Origin: CAXRDE01 sp964229355
Lineage (GTDB): Bacteria > Cyanobacteriota > Sericytochromatia > UBA7694
NCBI GenBank assembly: GCA_964229355.1
Contig: CAXRDE010000022.1
Location: 62,001 to 126,000 of the forward strand
Direction: 5' to 3'
DNA length: 64,000 nt
Of the stretch, positions 25,944-33,792 are shown in pieces (the first letter of the stretch is position 1; every line of letters starts with the position of its first letter). A program made the translations under genes and the position numbers. Below the pieces are notes generated by a model. The model searched no databases. It was not told where the DNA came from and worked only from the letters and a program-made list of their open reading frames with translations.

Positions 25944-27012
25944 GCTCGCCCATCATGTGACCGGGAAGGCTTTGACCAAGGTGTTGGTAAGCCAGGGCTG
26001 TAGCCATACGGCCCCGGGGGGTGCGCTGTAAAAAGCCCTGTTGTAGCAAGAATGGTTCATACATGTCTTCAATGGTGGCAGTGTCTTCGCTAATGGCTGC
26101 TGCCAGGGTGTCCAATCCCACGGGCCCTCCCTGATAGTGATGAATGATGGTCTCTAAAATTTGTCGGTCTGCGGGATCTAATCCGGCATGATCGATGGCG
26201 CGCATATCTAAGGCTTGTTCGGCCAGACTCTCATCAATTTGTACATGGTTTTGAACCAGGGCAAAGTCGCGCACCCATTTGAGTAGGCGGTTGCCCACCC
26301 GAGGTGTACCACGGGCTCGTTTGGCGATGGCCAGCGCGCCTGAAGGTGTTAGATCCATATGCAAAGTGCGGGCGCTTTGCTGTAAGATTTGCTGCATTTC
26401 GTGGGGGGTGTAAAAGCGCAGGCGATGTACCAGCCCAAAGCGGGTGCGCAGCGGCGACGAAAGCGATCCTGCTTTGGTGGTGGCACCAATTAAGGTAAAG
26501 GGTTTTAAGGGCAGACGTTTAATGCGAGCGGCCTGGCCTTTGCCAATGGTAATGTCCAACACAAAATCCTCCATGGCAGGGTATAAAATCTCTTCAGCAA
26601 CGCGGTTGAGACGGTGGATTTCGTCAATAAACAAGATATCCCCGGGTTGCAAACTGACCAGCAGGCCAGCAATATCCCGGGGACGCTCCAGCGCTGGGGC
26701 GGAGGTGATGCGAATTTGGGTTTGCATTTCGGCAGCAATAAGCATTGAAATCGTGGTTTTACCCAGACCGGGGGGACCATAAAACAACATGTGATCGAGG
26801 GCGGCCTGGCGTTTGTGGGCTGCACCAATAGCAATACGTAAGCTTTCTTTAAGCTCTTCCTGGCCTAAGTAACTGGCTAGCTTCTGAGGGCGAAGGCTGT
26901 TTTCTAGAGGGGCTTCTTCATGCTTTTGTTGGGGAGCTACCGGGCGCTCTAAAGGGGAAGTCGGTGTTTTCTTTTTAACAAAATCCTGATTGTCAGAAGG
27001 AATAATCGCCAT
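25855..27012 (-). CDS. ruvB: Holliday junction branch migration ATPase RuvB
   Basis: This 385-residue AAA+ motor drives branch migration with RuvA. Walker A is FYGPPGLGKTT, Walker B region is ILFIDEIHRLN, sensor 1 lies in LIGATTKAGSLSSPLR, and the arginine-finger segment is RFGLVHRL. The C-terminal winged helix includes GLDTLAAAISED and LQRTPRGRMAT. Extensions of ~35-40 residues at each end make it longer than the usual 330-350. The C-terminal extension (TSETTPEAPGHTPEG) is the part that overlaps aroQ on the opposite strand. The start shares one base with the stop of the lipoprotein gene upstream (TGATG). Confidence 0.96.
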   Translation of the reverse strand: MAIIPSDNQDFVKKKTPTSPLERPVAPQQKHEEAPLENSLRPQKLASYLGQEELKESLRIAIGAAHKRQAALDHMLFYGPPGLGKTTISMLIAAEMQTQIRITSAPALERPRDIAGLLVSLQPGDILFIDEIHRLNRVAEEILYPAMEDFVLDITIGKGQAARIKRLPLKPFTLIGATTKAGSLSSPLRTRFGLVHRLRFYTPHEMQQILQQSARTLHMDLTPSGALAIAKRARGTPRVGNRLLKWVRDFALVQNHVQIDESLAEQALDMRAIDHAGLDPADRQILETIIHHYQGGPVGLDTLAAAISEDTATIEDMYEPFLLQQGFLQRTPRGRMATALAYQHLGQSLPGHMMGELKTEALPLFETTSETTPEAPGHTPEGPTR

Positions 27013-27815
27013 CAGGGGACCAAAACGCGGTACTGGTACTCGATAAAGTCTAAATCTGCAGCGTTGACGTTTAAAGGCAAAGCCGGTGGATTGCGGTTGA
27101 TCAGCTGTTCTGTCGGGTCAAAAGCGATATTGGGCGTGTTGTCAGGTTGTACAAAAGGGGAGTTATTGGCTTCAGTGGAAATGGAAAACGGCGTGTTGTT
27201 GAGCCAATAATCATACACATAACCTTCGCCGACATTGGCTGAGGTGAGGTTTTGGCTCACCGCCAGATTGGTGGGAATATTATTGGGCATGTTTTCGTCG
27301 GTGAGTCCAATTTCTTGCAGGGGGATCCGTAGCTGAAAAGTGGAATCGCTCAGCTTACTCCAAAATGTTGCCGGGTAATTGGGCTGCACAATCTGTGCTA
27401 AGGTGGTCACCTGGTTGGTGGCCTGCTCATCGGTGGTTTGGCCGTAGCCCACCTGGGGGGTTCCTGTGCTACTGCCCTGAATGTAAAAGAAGTGGGTCCA
27501 CTGGGAGACAATATCGCCGGGTAGAATGCCTGTAAAGGGTAAACGACCGGCAAGATCATTGGTGCTTAAGTTAAAGTTTGGGCCATTAACCCGTGGTCCG
27601 GTAAGGGTTTCATTGAGGGTGGTTCCTGCCTGGGTGTTGGGGGCATAAAACACCACATAATAGGTCACATTGGGATTGTTGAGGGCCAATCTGCCGCGAA
27701 CGGTAAACTGAAAAAGCAGCTCTCGGCCACCGGCGGAGAGACGATCCACCTTGTTGGCACAACCCAACGTCAGAAGTGCCAGTGTAATGCCCAACAGGCG
27801 TGACGTCATGTTCAT
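27012..27815 (-). CDS. Lipoprotein of unknown function
   Basis: This 267-residue protein has a lipoprotein signal: a short basic start, a hydrophobic core and a lipobox LTLGC at residues ~16-20. The mature part is soluble and beta-rich (FQFTVRGRLALNNPNVTYYV). I recognise no family. It lies between the repeat protein upstream (four-base overlap, ATGA) and ruvB (one-base overlap), so all three share a transcript. Confidence 0.7.
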   Translation of the reverse strand: MNMTSRLLGITLALLTLGCANKVDRLSAGGRELLFQFTVRGRLALNNPNVTYYVVFYAPNTQAGTTLNETLTGPRVNGPNFNLSTNDLAGRLPFTGILPGDIVSQWTHFFYIQGSSTGTPQVGYGQTTDEQATNQVTTLAQIVQPNYPATFWSKLSDSTFQLRIPLQEIGLTDENMPNNIPTNLAVSQNLTSANVGEGYVYDYWLNNTPFSISTEANNSPFVQPDNTPNIAFDPTEQLINRNPPALPLNVNAADLDFIEYQYRVLVP

Positions 27816-28438
27816 TCTTTGGCGGCGGCTTCCTGAGGGATTTTTACCATGATGGCCAACTGGCGTGCCAGTACTTCGTCCAGCGCTTTTGCACTAATAT
27901 ACTCCAGTTGCACCAGGATTTCGCCCAGTAGGACCTGAGACTCGGCCTGAATGGCCAGGGCTTTCTCGAGTTGTTTTTCGGTGATGAGGTTTTCACGCAA
28001 CAGCAAGGCTCCCAGACGATTGTCGTGGCGTTGTTCTCTTAAGGCTTCCTTGAGCTCATCGGTGGTACAAAAACCTTTTTCGACCAAAATAAAGCCCAGC
28101 AAACGGCCGGTGTTTTGCTGTATATTCAATGCCTCTTCGAGTTGTTCGGTACTTACCACTTTGCTCCGCAGTAAAACCTGACCCAGGCGGGTTTCTTCTT
28201 GCTGTTGTTCAATGGCGCGTGACACCTGTTCGCGAGAGCAAAGCCCTTCAGCAATTAAGATTTGTCCCAGCAATTTATGGGGCTGTTTTTCTTTAATGGC
28301 CAGTGCCTGTTCAAGGACCGGTTCGGTAATGGCTGACATACGCAGTAAGATTTGTCCCAGACGGTAAGGCTCTACAGGTTCATTGGGAGACACAGGCCAA
28401 AAACGTTGGAACAATTCTTTGATTTTATCACCTAGCAT
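27812..28438 (-). CDS. Six-repeat MshEN-like protein, possible c-di-GMP binder
   Basis: This 208-residue protein consists almost wholly of six ~29-residue repeats starting at residues 26, 56, 84, 113, 141 and 170. Each follows (R/L)LG-x2-LL-x8-EQL-x2-AL-x2-Q. Copies alternate RLG and LLG, so they pair into three modules. This is the pattern of MshEN (T2SSE N-terminal) domains, which bind cyclic di-GMP in the ATPases of type II secretion and MSHA pili. No ATPase domain is attached here. The conserved Gly in the middle of the motif is kept only in copies 2 and 4. Start supported by AGGAAG seven bases upstream. Regulation of pili or secretion is inferred. Confidence 0.75.
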   Translation of the reverse strand: MLGDKIKELFQRFWPVSPNEPVEPYRLGQILLRMSAITEPVLEQALAIKEKQPHKLLGQILIAEGLCSREQVSRAIEQQQEETRLGQVLLRSKVVSTEQLEEALNIQQNTGRLLGFILVEKGFCTTDELKEALREQRHDNRLGALLLRENLITEKQLEKALAIQAESQVLLGEILVQLEYISAKALDEVLARQLAIMVKIPQEAAAKE

Positions 28439-28480
28439 AAGGGCTTCCTTTATACAGTCTACTCGGAGTACCAGCGTTTT

Positions 28481-28486
28481 ATTATA
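28481..28486 (-). promoter_or_regulatory. Candidate -10 box of the repeat protein-lipoprotein-ruvB unit
   Basis: On the minus strand a perfect TATAAT lies 43 bases before the start codon at 28438. No good -35 box is seen at 16-18 bases, so it may need an activator. Confidence 0.4.
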
Positions 28487-28507
28487 CCACGTTCTGGGTC
28501 CTTTTTT

Positions 28508-28529
28508 CAGGGGGCTGTGCAGCCCCCTG
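28508..28529 (-). terminator. Hairpin downstream of malQ
   Basis: A perfect 9-bp GC-rich stem, CAGGGGGCT / AGCCCCCTG with a four-base loop, starts 22 bases after the malQ stop. On the malQ transcript it is followed by A rather than U, so it is not a classical intrinsic terminator. It may be an mRNA end or a stability element. Confidence 0.45.
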
Positions 28530-28551
28530 ACGATGTTTCAGGCTACTTTAA

Positions 28552-30057
28552 CTAGCGTTCGTAGAGGCGGGTCCAGTGTTTGAGAGAGTGAGCGACTTCT
28601 GTTTTGATCTCACTGTCTTTGAAGCGCCAACTCCAGTTGCCTTCCGCTTTACCCGGGGTATTCATACGGCCAACTTCGTCCCGCAAACCCAAAATATCTT
28701 GCATGGGCAGCAGAACAATATTCGCCACAGAGCTGAGGGCCAGACGAATCATTTGCCAGTGAATATAGGCGGCATCTGTGCTGCCCAGGTAATCCAGTAC
28801 AAAATGTTGGACTTCGGGGGTGCGGCTTTCAAACCAGCTGACGGTGGTTTGGTTGTCATGGGTACCTGTATAGACCACGGCGTTTTGCACATGTTTATGG
28901 GGTAAAAAATTATTGGCAGAGGTGTCGTCAAAGGCAAACTGTAAAACCTTCATGCCCGGAAAAGCAAAACCGTCTCGCAGGGCTTCTACAGGCGGCGTAA
29001 TGACACCCAGATCTTCTGCAATAAAGGGCAGATGTCCCAGGGCTTTTTCCATGGCGCTGAAGAAAGCTTCTGCAGGCCCTTTTACCCACTTTCCGTTAAT
29101 GGCGGTTTCTTCACCGGCGGGCACTTCCCAATAGGCTTCAAAACCCCGGAAGTGATCCAGGCGTACGATGTCTACCGAACTGAGCATGACCCGAAAGCGT
29201 TCGGCCCACCAGGCATAGTCGTCTTTGGCCATGGCTTCCCAGTCATACAGGGGGTTGCCCCACAGCTGACCCGTTTCTGAAAAGTAGTCGGGTGGAACAC
29301 CCGCCACCACTTTTGGACTGCCGTCAGCATGAAGATGAAATAAGTCCTGATGTGCCCAGACGTCAGCGCTGTCGTGAGCCAGGAAAATTGGCATGTCGCC
29401 CACAATCTGAATGCCGTTTAAGCGAGCGTAGCTGCGGACTTCGCCCCATTGTTTGGCGAAAACGAATTGTAAAAACTTATGGTAAGCAATATCTTCTGAG
29501 AGGGCCTCGGTGGCGTGGGCCATGGCTTCGGGTTGACGTTGAATCAAATCTGGCGTCCATTGGGTCCAGCTTTCGTTTTCAAATTCACTTTTGAGGGCCC
29601 GGAATAAAGCGTAGTTATGGAGCCATTGACGGTTTTGTTGGCACTCACAAAAATTAGAAAAGCGCTTGCGATCAGAGCGGGAAGCATGGGCACGAAAGTG
29701 CAAAAAGGCGGCGCGAAAGACCTTTTCTTTGGCGGCAGCCACTTTTTCAAATTCCACATTGGCATCGCTGAGCTGGGGGTAATTCACCAGGCTGGGGTCT
29801 TCGGGGTCTAAGTAGCCAGTTTCTACAAGTTTTTGAGGGCTAATTAACAGCGGATTACCCGCAAAAGCCGATAGGCAAGCATAGGGAGAATCGCCATAAC
29901 CCGTGGGGCCTAAGGGCATGACTTGCCAGAGTTTTTGCCCGGTAGCCGAAAGAAAGTCGATAAAGTCATAGGCGTACTCTCCGAGGTCACCGATGCCATA
30001 AACGCTGGGTAGAGAGGTGGGGTGCAAAAGGATGCCACTGCTCCGTGGATAAGTCAT
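28552..30057 (-). CDS. malQ: 4-alpha-glucanotransferase (amylomaltase)
   Basis: This GH77 enzyme of about 501 residues transfers alpha-1,4-glucan chains in glycogen and maltodextrin metabolism. It opens with SSGILLHPTSLPSVYGIGDLG and has GYGDSPYACLSAFAGNPLLI, the catalytic Asp in VRLDHFRGFEAYWEVPAGE, the acid/base Glu in LPFIAEDLGV, and the third acid in YTGTHDNQTTVSW. I use the ATG at 30057, which has AGGAG seven bases upstream, rather than the TTG at 30075. It sits last in a long minus-strand run that also holds a GT4 glycosyltransferase. Confidence 0.95.
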   Translation of the reverse strand: MTYPRSSGILLHPTSLPSVYGIGDLGEYAYDFIDFLSATGQKLWQVMPLGPTGYGDSPYACLSAFAGNPLLISPQKLVETGYLDPEDPSLVNYPQLSDANVEFEKVAAAKEKVFRAAFLHFRAHASRSDRKRFSNFCECQQNRQWLHNYALFRALKSEFENESWTQWTPDLIQRQPEAMAHATEALSEDIAYHKFLQFVFAKQWGEVRSYARLNGIQIVGDMPIFLAHDSADVWAHQDLFHLHADGSPKVVAGVPPDYFSETGQLWGNPLYDWEAMAKDDYAWWAERFRVMLSSVDIVRLDHFRGFEAYWEVPAGEETAINGKWVKGPAEAFFSAMEKALGHLPFIAEDLGVITPPVEALRDGFAFPGMKVLQFAFDDTSANNFLPHKHVQNAVVYTGTHDNQTTVSWFESRTPEVQHFVLDYLGSTDAAYIHWQMIRLALSSVANIVLLPMQDILGLRDEVGRMNTPGKAEGNWSWRFKDSEIKTEVAHSLKHWTRLYER

Positions 30058-30113
30058 AATAAGGCTCCTGTTCAAACAAGTTCAATGTATGATAGCACAA
30101 CCTTTTGCCCCCT

Positions 30114-30551
30114 TCAGGGAATGCGGTAACCGTGAAGAAAAGACCGAACGATAAACGTCACGACCATCCAGGATAAAAACAAAAGATTGGGCCATAACCA
30201 ATGGGGAAAAGATTCATTGGGCTTGTACTTTTTTAACATCGCAGCACAGGCTGCAAACATTAAAATGGAACCTGTCAGCACAAACTTAGAAAGATCATGG
30301 TGCTTTTGAATCAATTGGCGTAAGCTTTCATCGGCTCCATTCCACAGACCGCTTTTTAAAAAAAAGCCGCTGCCGTAGGGAATGCACAAGACAAAAAATG
30401 CGGCCACAAAGCCCCAGGCACCTCGCCGTAACCAATGTTCTTGTTTGCGGATCAGCCCCCAAATGCCACTCAATACCGCCGCAACAAAAACCAGGATGAA
30501 CAGGTACGCGCCCGTCTGGTGGATTAAGGAAAGGACAGAAGCATTACTCAT
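30114..30551 (-). CDS. Four-helix integral membrane protein of unknown function
   Basis: This 145-residue protein has four hydrophobic segments at about residues 13-33, 44-66, 85-105 and 118-138. There are histidines at the ends of the first and third helices (LIHQTGA, KHHDLSKF), and a Gly/Tyr/Pro-rich loop in between. The paired histidines could bind heme or metal, but I cannot name a family. It is 33 bases downstream of the protease gene in the same direction. Confidence 0.65.
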   Translation of the reverse strand: MSNASVLSLIHQTGAYLFILVFVAAVLSGIWGLIRKQEHWLRRGAWGFVAAFFVLCIPYGSGFFLKSGLWNGADESLRQLIQKHHDLSKFVLTGSILMFAACAAMLKKYKPNESFPHWLWPNLLFLSWMVVTFIVRSFLHGYRIP

Positions 30552-30583
30552 GGGCGCAGCATAGCATGAGCCATGCCCGGCTG

Positions 30584-30991
30584 TTAACGATTCAGATCAA
30601 TTAAAAAACCTTTTAAGATATTGCGTCCGAGCAATACCTTTTGTTTCATGTCCCGGCGATTGCTCAGGGTAAATTCGCGTTGTAACACCTGACCTCTCAG
30701 TTTGATACGTAAGGCCACAATATCTCGCCGTTCTACCCCGTGGGCGGTGCGAACATAGATCTGGCGTGTGACAGGGGTATGGAGCTTGTATTGCTGTGCC
30801 AATTGTCGATCAATACTGGAAAGCTCGGCACCTGTATCTACGAGACTGGTCACACTGATGCCTGCTGACAAAAACTGGAGTGGCTCGTAAAGCCCCAGAA
30901 CCTCGAGGGGTTGTTGGCAAGGGGCCTGGGCAAAGGCTGCAAAATGAAGGGTTCCATAGAGCAAGGCACTGAGCAAGAGCTTAGGTTTCAC
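30584..30991 (-). CDS. Exported retropepsin-like aspartic protease (RimK-associated type)
   Basis: From the GTG at 30991 the product is 135 residues, with a clear signal peptide (KPKLLLSALLYGTLHFAAFA) before QAPCQQP. A GTG at 31018 would add nine residues. The catalytic-type motif is SLVDTGAELSSID. The late block LSNRRDMKQKVLLGRNIL-x-GFLID matches the family annotated as putative ATP-dependent zinc protease (PF05618), now viewed as retropepsin-like aspartic proteases often found near RimK. A secreted form is known in this family. It overlaps the 54-residue membrane peptide gene upstream by at least 11 bases. Confidence 0.75.
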   Translation of the reverse strand: MKPKLLLSALLYGTLHFAAFAQAPCQQPLEVLGLYEPLQFLSAGISVTSLVDTGAELSSIDRQLAQQYKLHTPVTRQIYVRTAHGVERRDIVALRIKLRGQVLQREFTLSNRRDMKQKVLLGRNILKGFLIDLNR

Positions 30992-31145
30992 GGTGGTGTA
31001 TTGCCTCTTGAAAATCACGCCGTAGCAGCAGAATAATCAATATGCCTAAACAGGGCAGGGTCAAAAAGGGCAGCTGCTTGAAAAAATAGGGGGTGAAAAG
31101 ACTGAGAAAAACAAATCCCCCCAGTGCAATACCAATAGATTTCAT
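30981..31145 (-). CDS. 54-residue membrane peptide
   Basis: A short open reading frame starts with ATG at 31145, overlapping the stop of the coiled-coil gene by four bases (ATGA), and ends in TAA at 30981 inside the start of the protease gene. It begins MKSIGIALGGFVFLSLF, and has a second hydrophobic stretch (LPCLGILIILLL) and a charged tail (RRDFQEAIHHRET). Two membrane helices are likely. The coupled overlaps on both sides argue that it is translated. Function unknown; a helper or anchor of the exported protease is a guess. Confidence 0.62.
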   Translation of the reverse strand: MKSIGIALGGFVFLSLFTPYFFKQLPFLTLPCLGILIILLLRRDFQEAIHHRET

Positions 31146-32260
31146 GAAATATCCTTTAGTTTAAGATGTGCCTGTAATCCCGGATCCGCTTCAAGAATGT
31201 CTTGTTCAAACTGGAGGCGTTGCAGTTCATGCAGCGCCATCACCGGCACGGGTTCTGGCACCGCCAGGGGATCGTTCTGCAAAATATCACGGTTAACGGC
31301 TTCCAACTGTTCCACCTGTTGGGCCAATTGTGATCGGGCTTCACAAACGGCTGTATAGCGCGCATACATAAGCTCTAAACGTTGATTCTCAAGGTGTTGA
31401 TATGCTTTCTGCTGCAGAATATAATGCACGCTGTGACGTTGTGCCAGAACATGATCGATCATTTCCTCAAGGTAGTTTAATTTGCGTTGAAGCTGATGAT
31501 CTTCAGGAAGGCGCCGACTACGTAAGTGGTTTTGTAAGGCCATGCCCGACGAGAGGGTGTCTTGTAAGCGCTCTTGAATCGCACACAGTTCTTGCTGGGT
31601 GTGATGGACAAGATTTTCCTGGTGATGGTGCTCGGCTTCCATCACCAGCTGCCACTCTTCAAGCTTTTGATTTAAAAGCGCTAGCTCTTGCTCAAGGCGA
31701 GGCATTTGCCGCAATTGCTGTTGCAGTTGTAATTGTTGCTTATGAATTGTATTTTGTAGGGTCTCGGCTGTGCTCAGTAAGGTTTGCTGCTGCTCCTGGG
31801 CTATTTCTAAGGCTGCGTTCAGGAGCGGCTGCGTTTCTTGATGCAGGGGCGTCTCTTCGAGGGTTTTTAACACCCTGTGTGCAGAGGGCGTCTGTGTCTG
31901 GGGAGAGGCCTCGCCGCCCGCCGTCTGTTGGGGTTGGTAAGCGGAGAGCGCTTGCGCCGTATGGCTGAATAGCGGTGTTGATGGGGGCTGGGTTGAAGCG
32001 GGGGCTTGAGGCGTCTCTATAAGCTGCTCAAGGAAAGCGAGATCTTCTTCAGATAATTTATGTTGGGCCTGAATCTTATGGCTAAGCGCAGGATCTTTGA
32101 TGGGATAGAGGGCGGTGAACTCACCCTGGTTGCGTTGGACCAAATAGCTTTGTGCAAATAACAGCAAGACCTGCAGCTGTTGTTGAGGGGCCGGGCTCCA
32201 ACCGTGGTACAAATGGGTCTCAGGATGCTGGATAATATCCAGATGGAACGCTTCAGTCAT
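31142..32260 (-). CDS. Coiled-coil protein of unknown function
   Basis: I place the start at the ATG at 32260 (372 residues). It overlaps the miaA stop by eight bases; a longer frame would cover 200 bases of miaA. Residues ~1-85 form a small globular region (FHLDIIQHPETHLYHGWSP). A Pro/Thr/Gln-rich linker follows, then a long Gln/Leu/Glu-rich coiled coil from about residue 140 to 345 (for example QQQLRQMPRLEQELALLNQK). There is no signal peptide. It may be a scaffold; no family is recognised. Confidence 0.65.
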   Translation of the reverse strand: MTEAFHLDIIQHPETHLYHGWSPAPQQQLQVLLLFAQSYLVQRNQGEFTALYPIKDPALSHKIQAQHKLSEEDLAFLEQLIETPQAPASTQPPSTPLFSHTAQALSAYQPQQTAGGEASPQTQTPSAHRVLKTLEETPLHQETQPLLNAALEIAQEQQQTLLSTAETLQNTIHKQQLQLQQQLRQMPRLEQELALLNQKLEEWQLVMEAEHHHQENLVHHTQQELCAIQERLQDTLSSGMALQNHLRSRRLPEDHQLQRKLNYLEEMIDHVLAQRHSVHYILQQKAYQHLENQRLELMYARYTAVCEARSQLAQQVEQLEAVNRDILQNDPLAVPEPVPVMALHELQRLQFEQDILEADPGLQAHLKLKDIS

Positions 32261-33161
32261 GATTTTGCTTTGCTGCGATGACCCAGGATACGGCCTCTTC
32301 AATATCCGCAGGTCCCGTAATGTCAAACCAGTGAATCTCCTCGTCTCTTTGAAACCAGGTGCGTTGGCGTCTGGCATATTGTCGCGTATGGATAAACATT
32401 TTTTCCTGGGTTTCCTGGAGGGTGTAAATGCCCTCCAGATAAGCCACAACTTCCGCATAGTTCAGGGTTTTTAAAAGGGGAAGATCTTTGCCGTAATGTT
32501 GGATTAACCCTTTGACTTCTTCCACCAGACCCTGTTCAAACATTTGGGCAATGCGCTGTTGAATGCGCGCATAGAGATAGGCTTTGGGTAAACGCAACCC
32601 CACATAAATACAGGGAATATTCAGTCCTTGAGAGCGGGTTTGAAAAGATGAAATGGGTTTCCCCGTCGTTTTGAACACCTCTAAAGCCCTGACCAGTCGA
32701 AAGCGATCATTGACATGGATGCGAGCGCCCGCAATCGGGTCTACTGCCAATAATTCAGCCTTTAAGGTTTCCAGGGGCAATTGTTCAAGCTGCTCCCGCA
32801 GCGCGGGCTGGGCGGGTACTTCGGGTAAGCCATAATCGTAGAGTAAGGTGCGAAAGTACAGGCCTGTACCCCCTACCAGCAGCGGTTGTTTACCCCGTTG
32901 GGTAATCTCCTGGATATGGGCCAAAGCCGCACTGCGATAGTTTGCCACGGAATAATTTTCTTGAGGGTCAATGCAGTCAAACAGGTGGTGTGGTGCCTGT
33001 GCTTGCTCTTCTACCGTGGGTTTGGCGGTGCCGATATCCATGTCCTTGTAGATCTGGCGCGAATCGGCACACACGATTTCCCCCTTCAGTGCCCGGGCCA
33101 ATTGTAGTGAAAATTGGGTTTTCCCTGAGGCGGTCGGGCCTGCAATGGCAATCAGTGGCAT
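32253..33161 (-). CDS. miaA: tRNA dimethylallyltransferase
   Basis: This 302-residue enzyme adds dimethylallyl to A37 of tRNAs reading UNN codons. The start is the ATG at 33161, seven bases after the response regulator stop and giving the normal N-terminus MPLIAIAGPTASGKTQ (P-loop at residues ~7-15). DSRQIYKDMDIGTAKP is the family signature, with PLLVGGTGLYFRTLLYD and RQYARRQRTWFQRD further on. The length is typical for the bacterial enzyme. Confidence 0.95.
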   Translation of the reverse strand: MPLIAIAGPTASGKTQFSLQLARALKGEIVCADSRQIYKDMDIGTAKPTVEEQAQAPHHLFDCIDPQENYSVANYRSAALAHIQEITQRGKQPLLVGGTGLYFRTLLYDYGLPEVPAQPALREQLEQLPLETLKAELLAVDPIAGARIHVNDRFRLVRALEVFKTTGKPISSFQTRSQGLNIPCIYVGLRLPKAYLYARIQQRIAQMFEQGLVEEVKGLIQHYGKDLPLLKTLNYAEVVAYLEGIYTLQETQEKMFIHTRQYARRQRTWFQRDEEIHWFDITGPADIEEAVSWVIAAKQNHD

Positions 33162-33168
33162 GGTGCTG

Positions 33169-33789
33169 CTATTCCTGATTGTTTTTGAAGTTTTCGATCT
33201 CTTGTTTGACCACAGAGTCGTAACAGTCAGGGCAAATGCTGTGGCTAAACTGAGCATGGGTATGGGCGCTCAAATAGCTTTCTAAACGCTCCCAGTAATT
33301 GCCGTCGTTGCGGATTTTTTTACAGTATGAGCAGATGGGGAGTAATCCCCTGAGTTCTTTGACGTTGTTCAAGGCCTCTTGCAGTTCGGTCACTTTGCTT
33401 TCAAGATCTGATTGCAAGGTTACGATGCGCTCACCCACTTTCACGCGCGCCTCTAAAAAACGGGCGTCTACAGGCTTTTCAAGGTAATCATCGGCTCCTG
33501 ATTGCAGGCCTTCTAACATGTTTTCTCGGCCTGCACTAGAGGTGAGCATCATGATGTAGACGTCTTTCAGACAGGCGGTTTCACGCACCTGTTTACAAAA
33601 CTCAGGGCCTGAAATGCCTGGCAGTTGCCAATCGACGATCATCATGGCCGGTCTGGGGTTGTTTTTTAAGTACTCCCAGGCCGCCTCAGCGCTATCGGCA
33701 GCGTAAACGCTGTAACCCCAACTTTTAAGCGCAGTTTCTGTCACTTTAAGGGATACAGGGTCATCTTCGATGAATAGTATACTCTGCAT
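33169..33789 (-). CDS. Response regulator with C-terminal Cys-rich output segment
   Basis: This 206-residue protein has a receiver domain at residues ~1-120: acidic pair in LFIEDD, phospho-acceptor Asp in MMIVDWQLPG, Thr/Ser in MMLTSSAG and Lys in YLEKPVDA. A short helix leads to a C-terminal segment with CSYCKKIRNDGNYWERLE, then FSHSICPDCYDS. This CxxCK/CPxC segment is common at the C-terminus of receiver and PAS proteins and may bind metal. No partner kinase is adjacent. It lies three bases after the GT4 gene. Confidence 0.85.
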   Translation of the reverse strand: MQSILFIEDDPVSLKVTETALKSWGYSVYAADSAEAAWEYLKNNPRPAMMIVDWQLPGISGPEFCKQVRETACLKDVYIMMLTSSAGRENMLEGLQSGADDYLEKPVDARFLEARVKVGERIVTLQSDLESKVTELQEALNNVKELRGLLPICSYCKKIRNDGNYWERLESYLSAHTHAQFSHSICPDCYDSVVKQEIENFKNNQE

Positions 33790-33792
33790 GGT

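Noticed and set aside
31402..31968. 188-codon plus-strand frame
   Set aside because: It is the shadow of the Gln/Leu-rich coiled-coil gene on the minus strand; it has no start signal and odd composition.
32261..32458. Longer N-terminus of the coiled-coil gene reaching 32458
   Set aside because: It would lie inside miaA in another frame; the ATG at 32260 fits the stop/start overlap seen throughout this operon.
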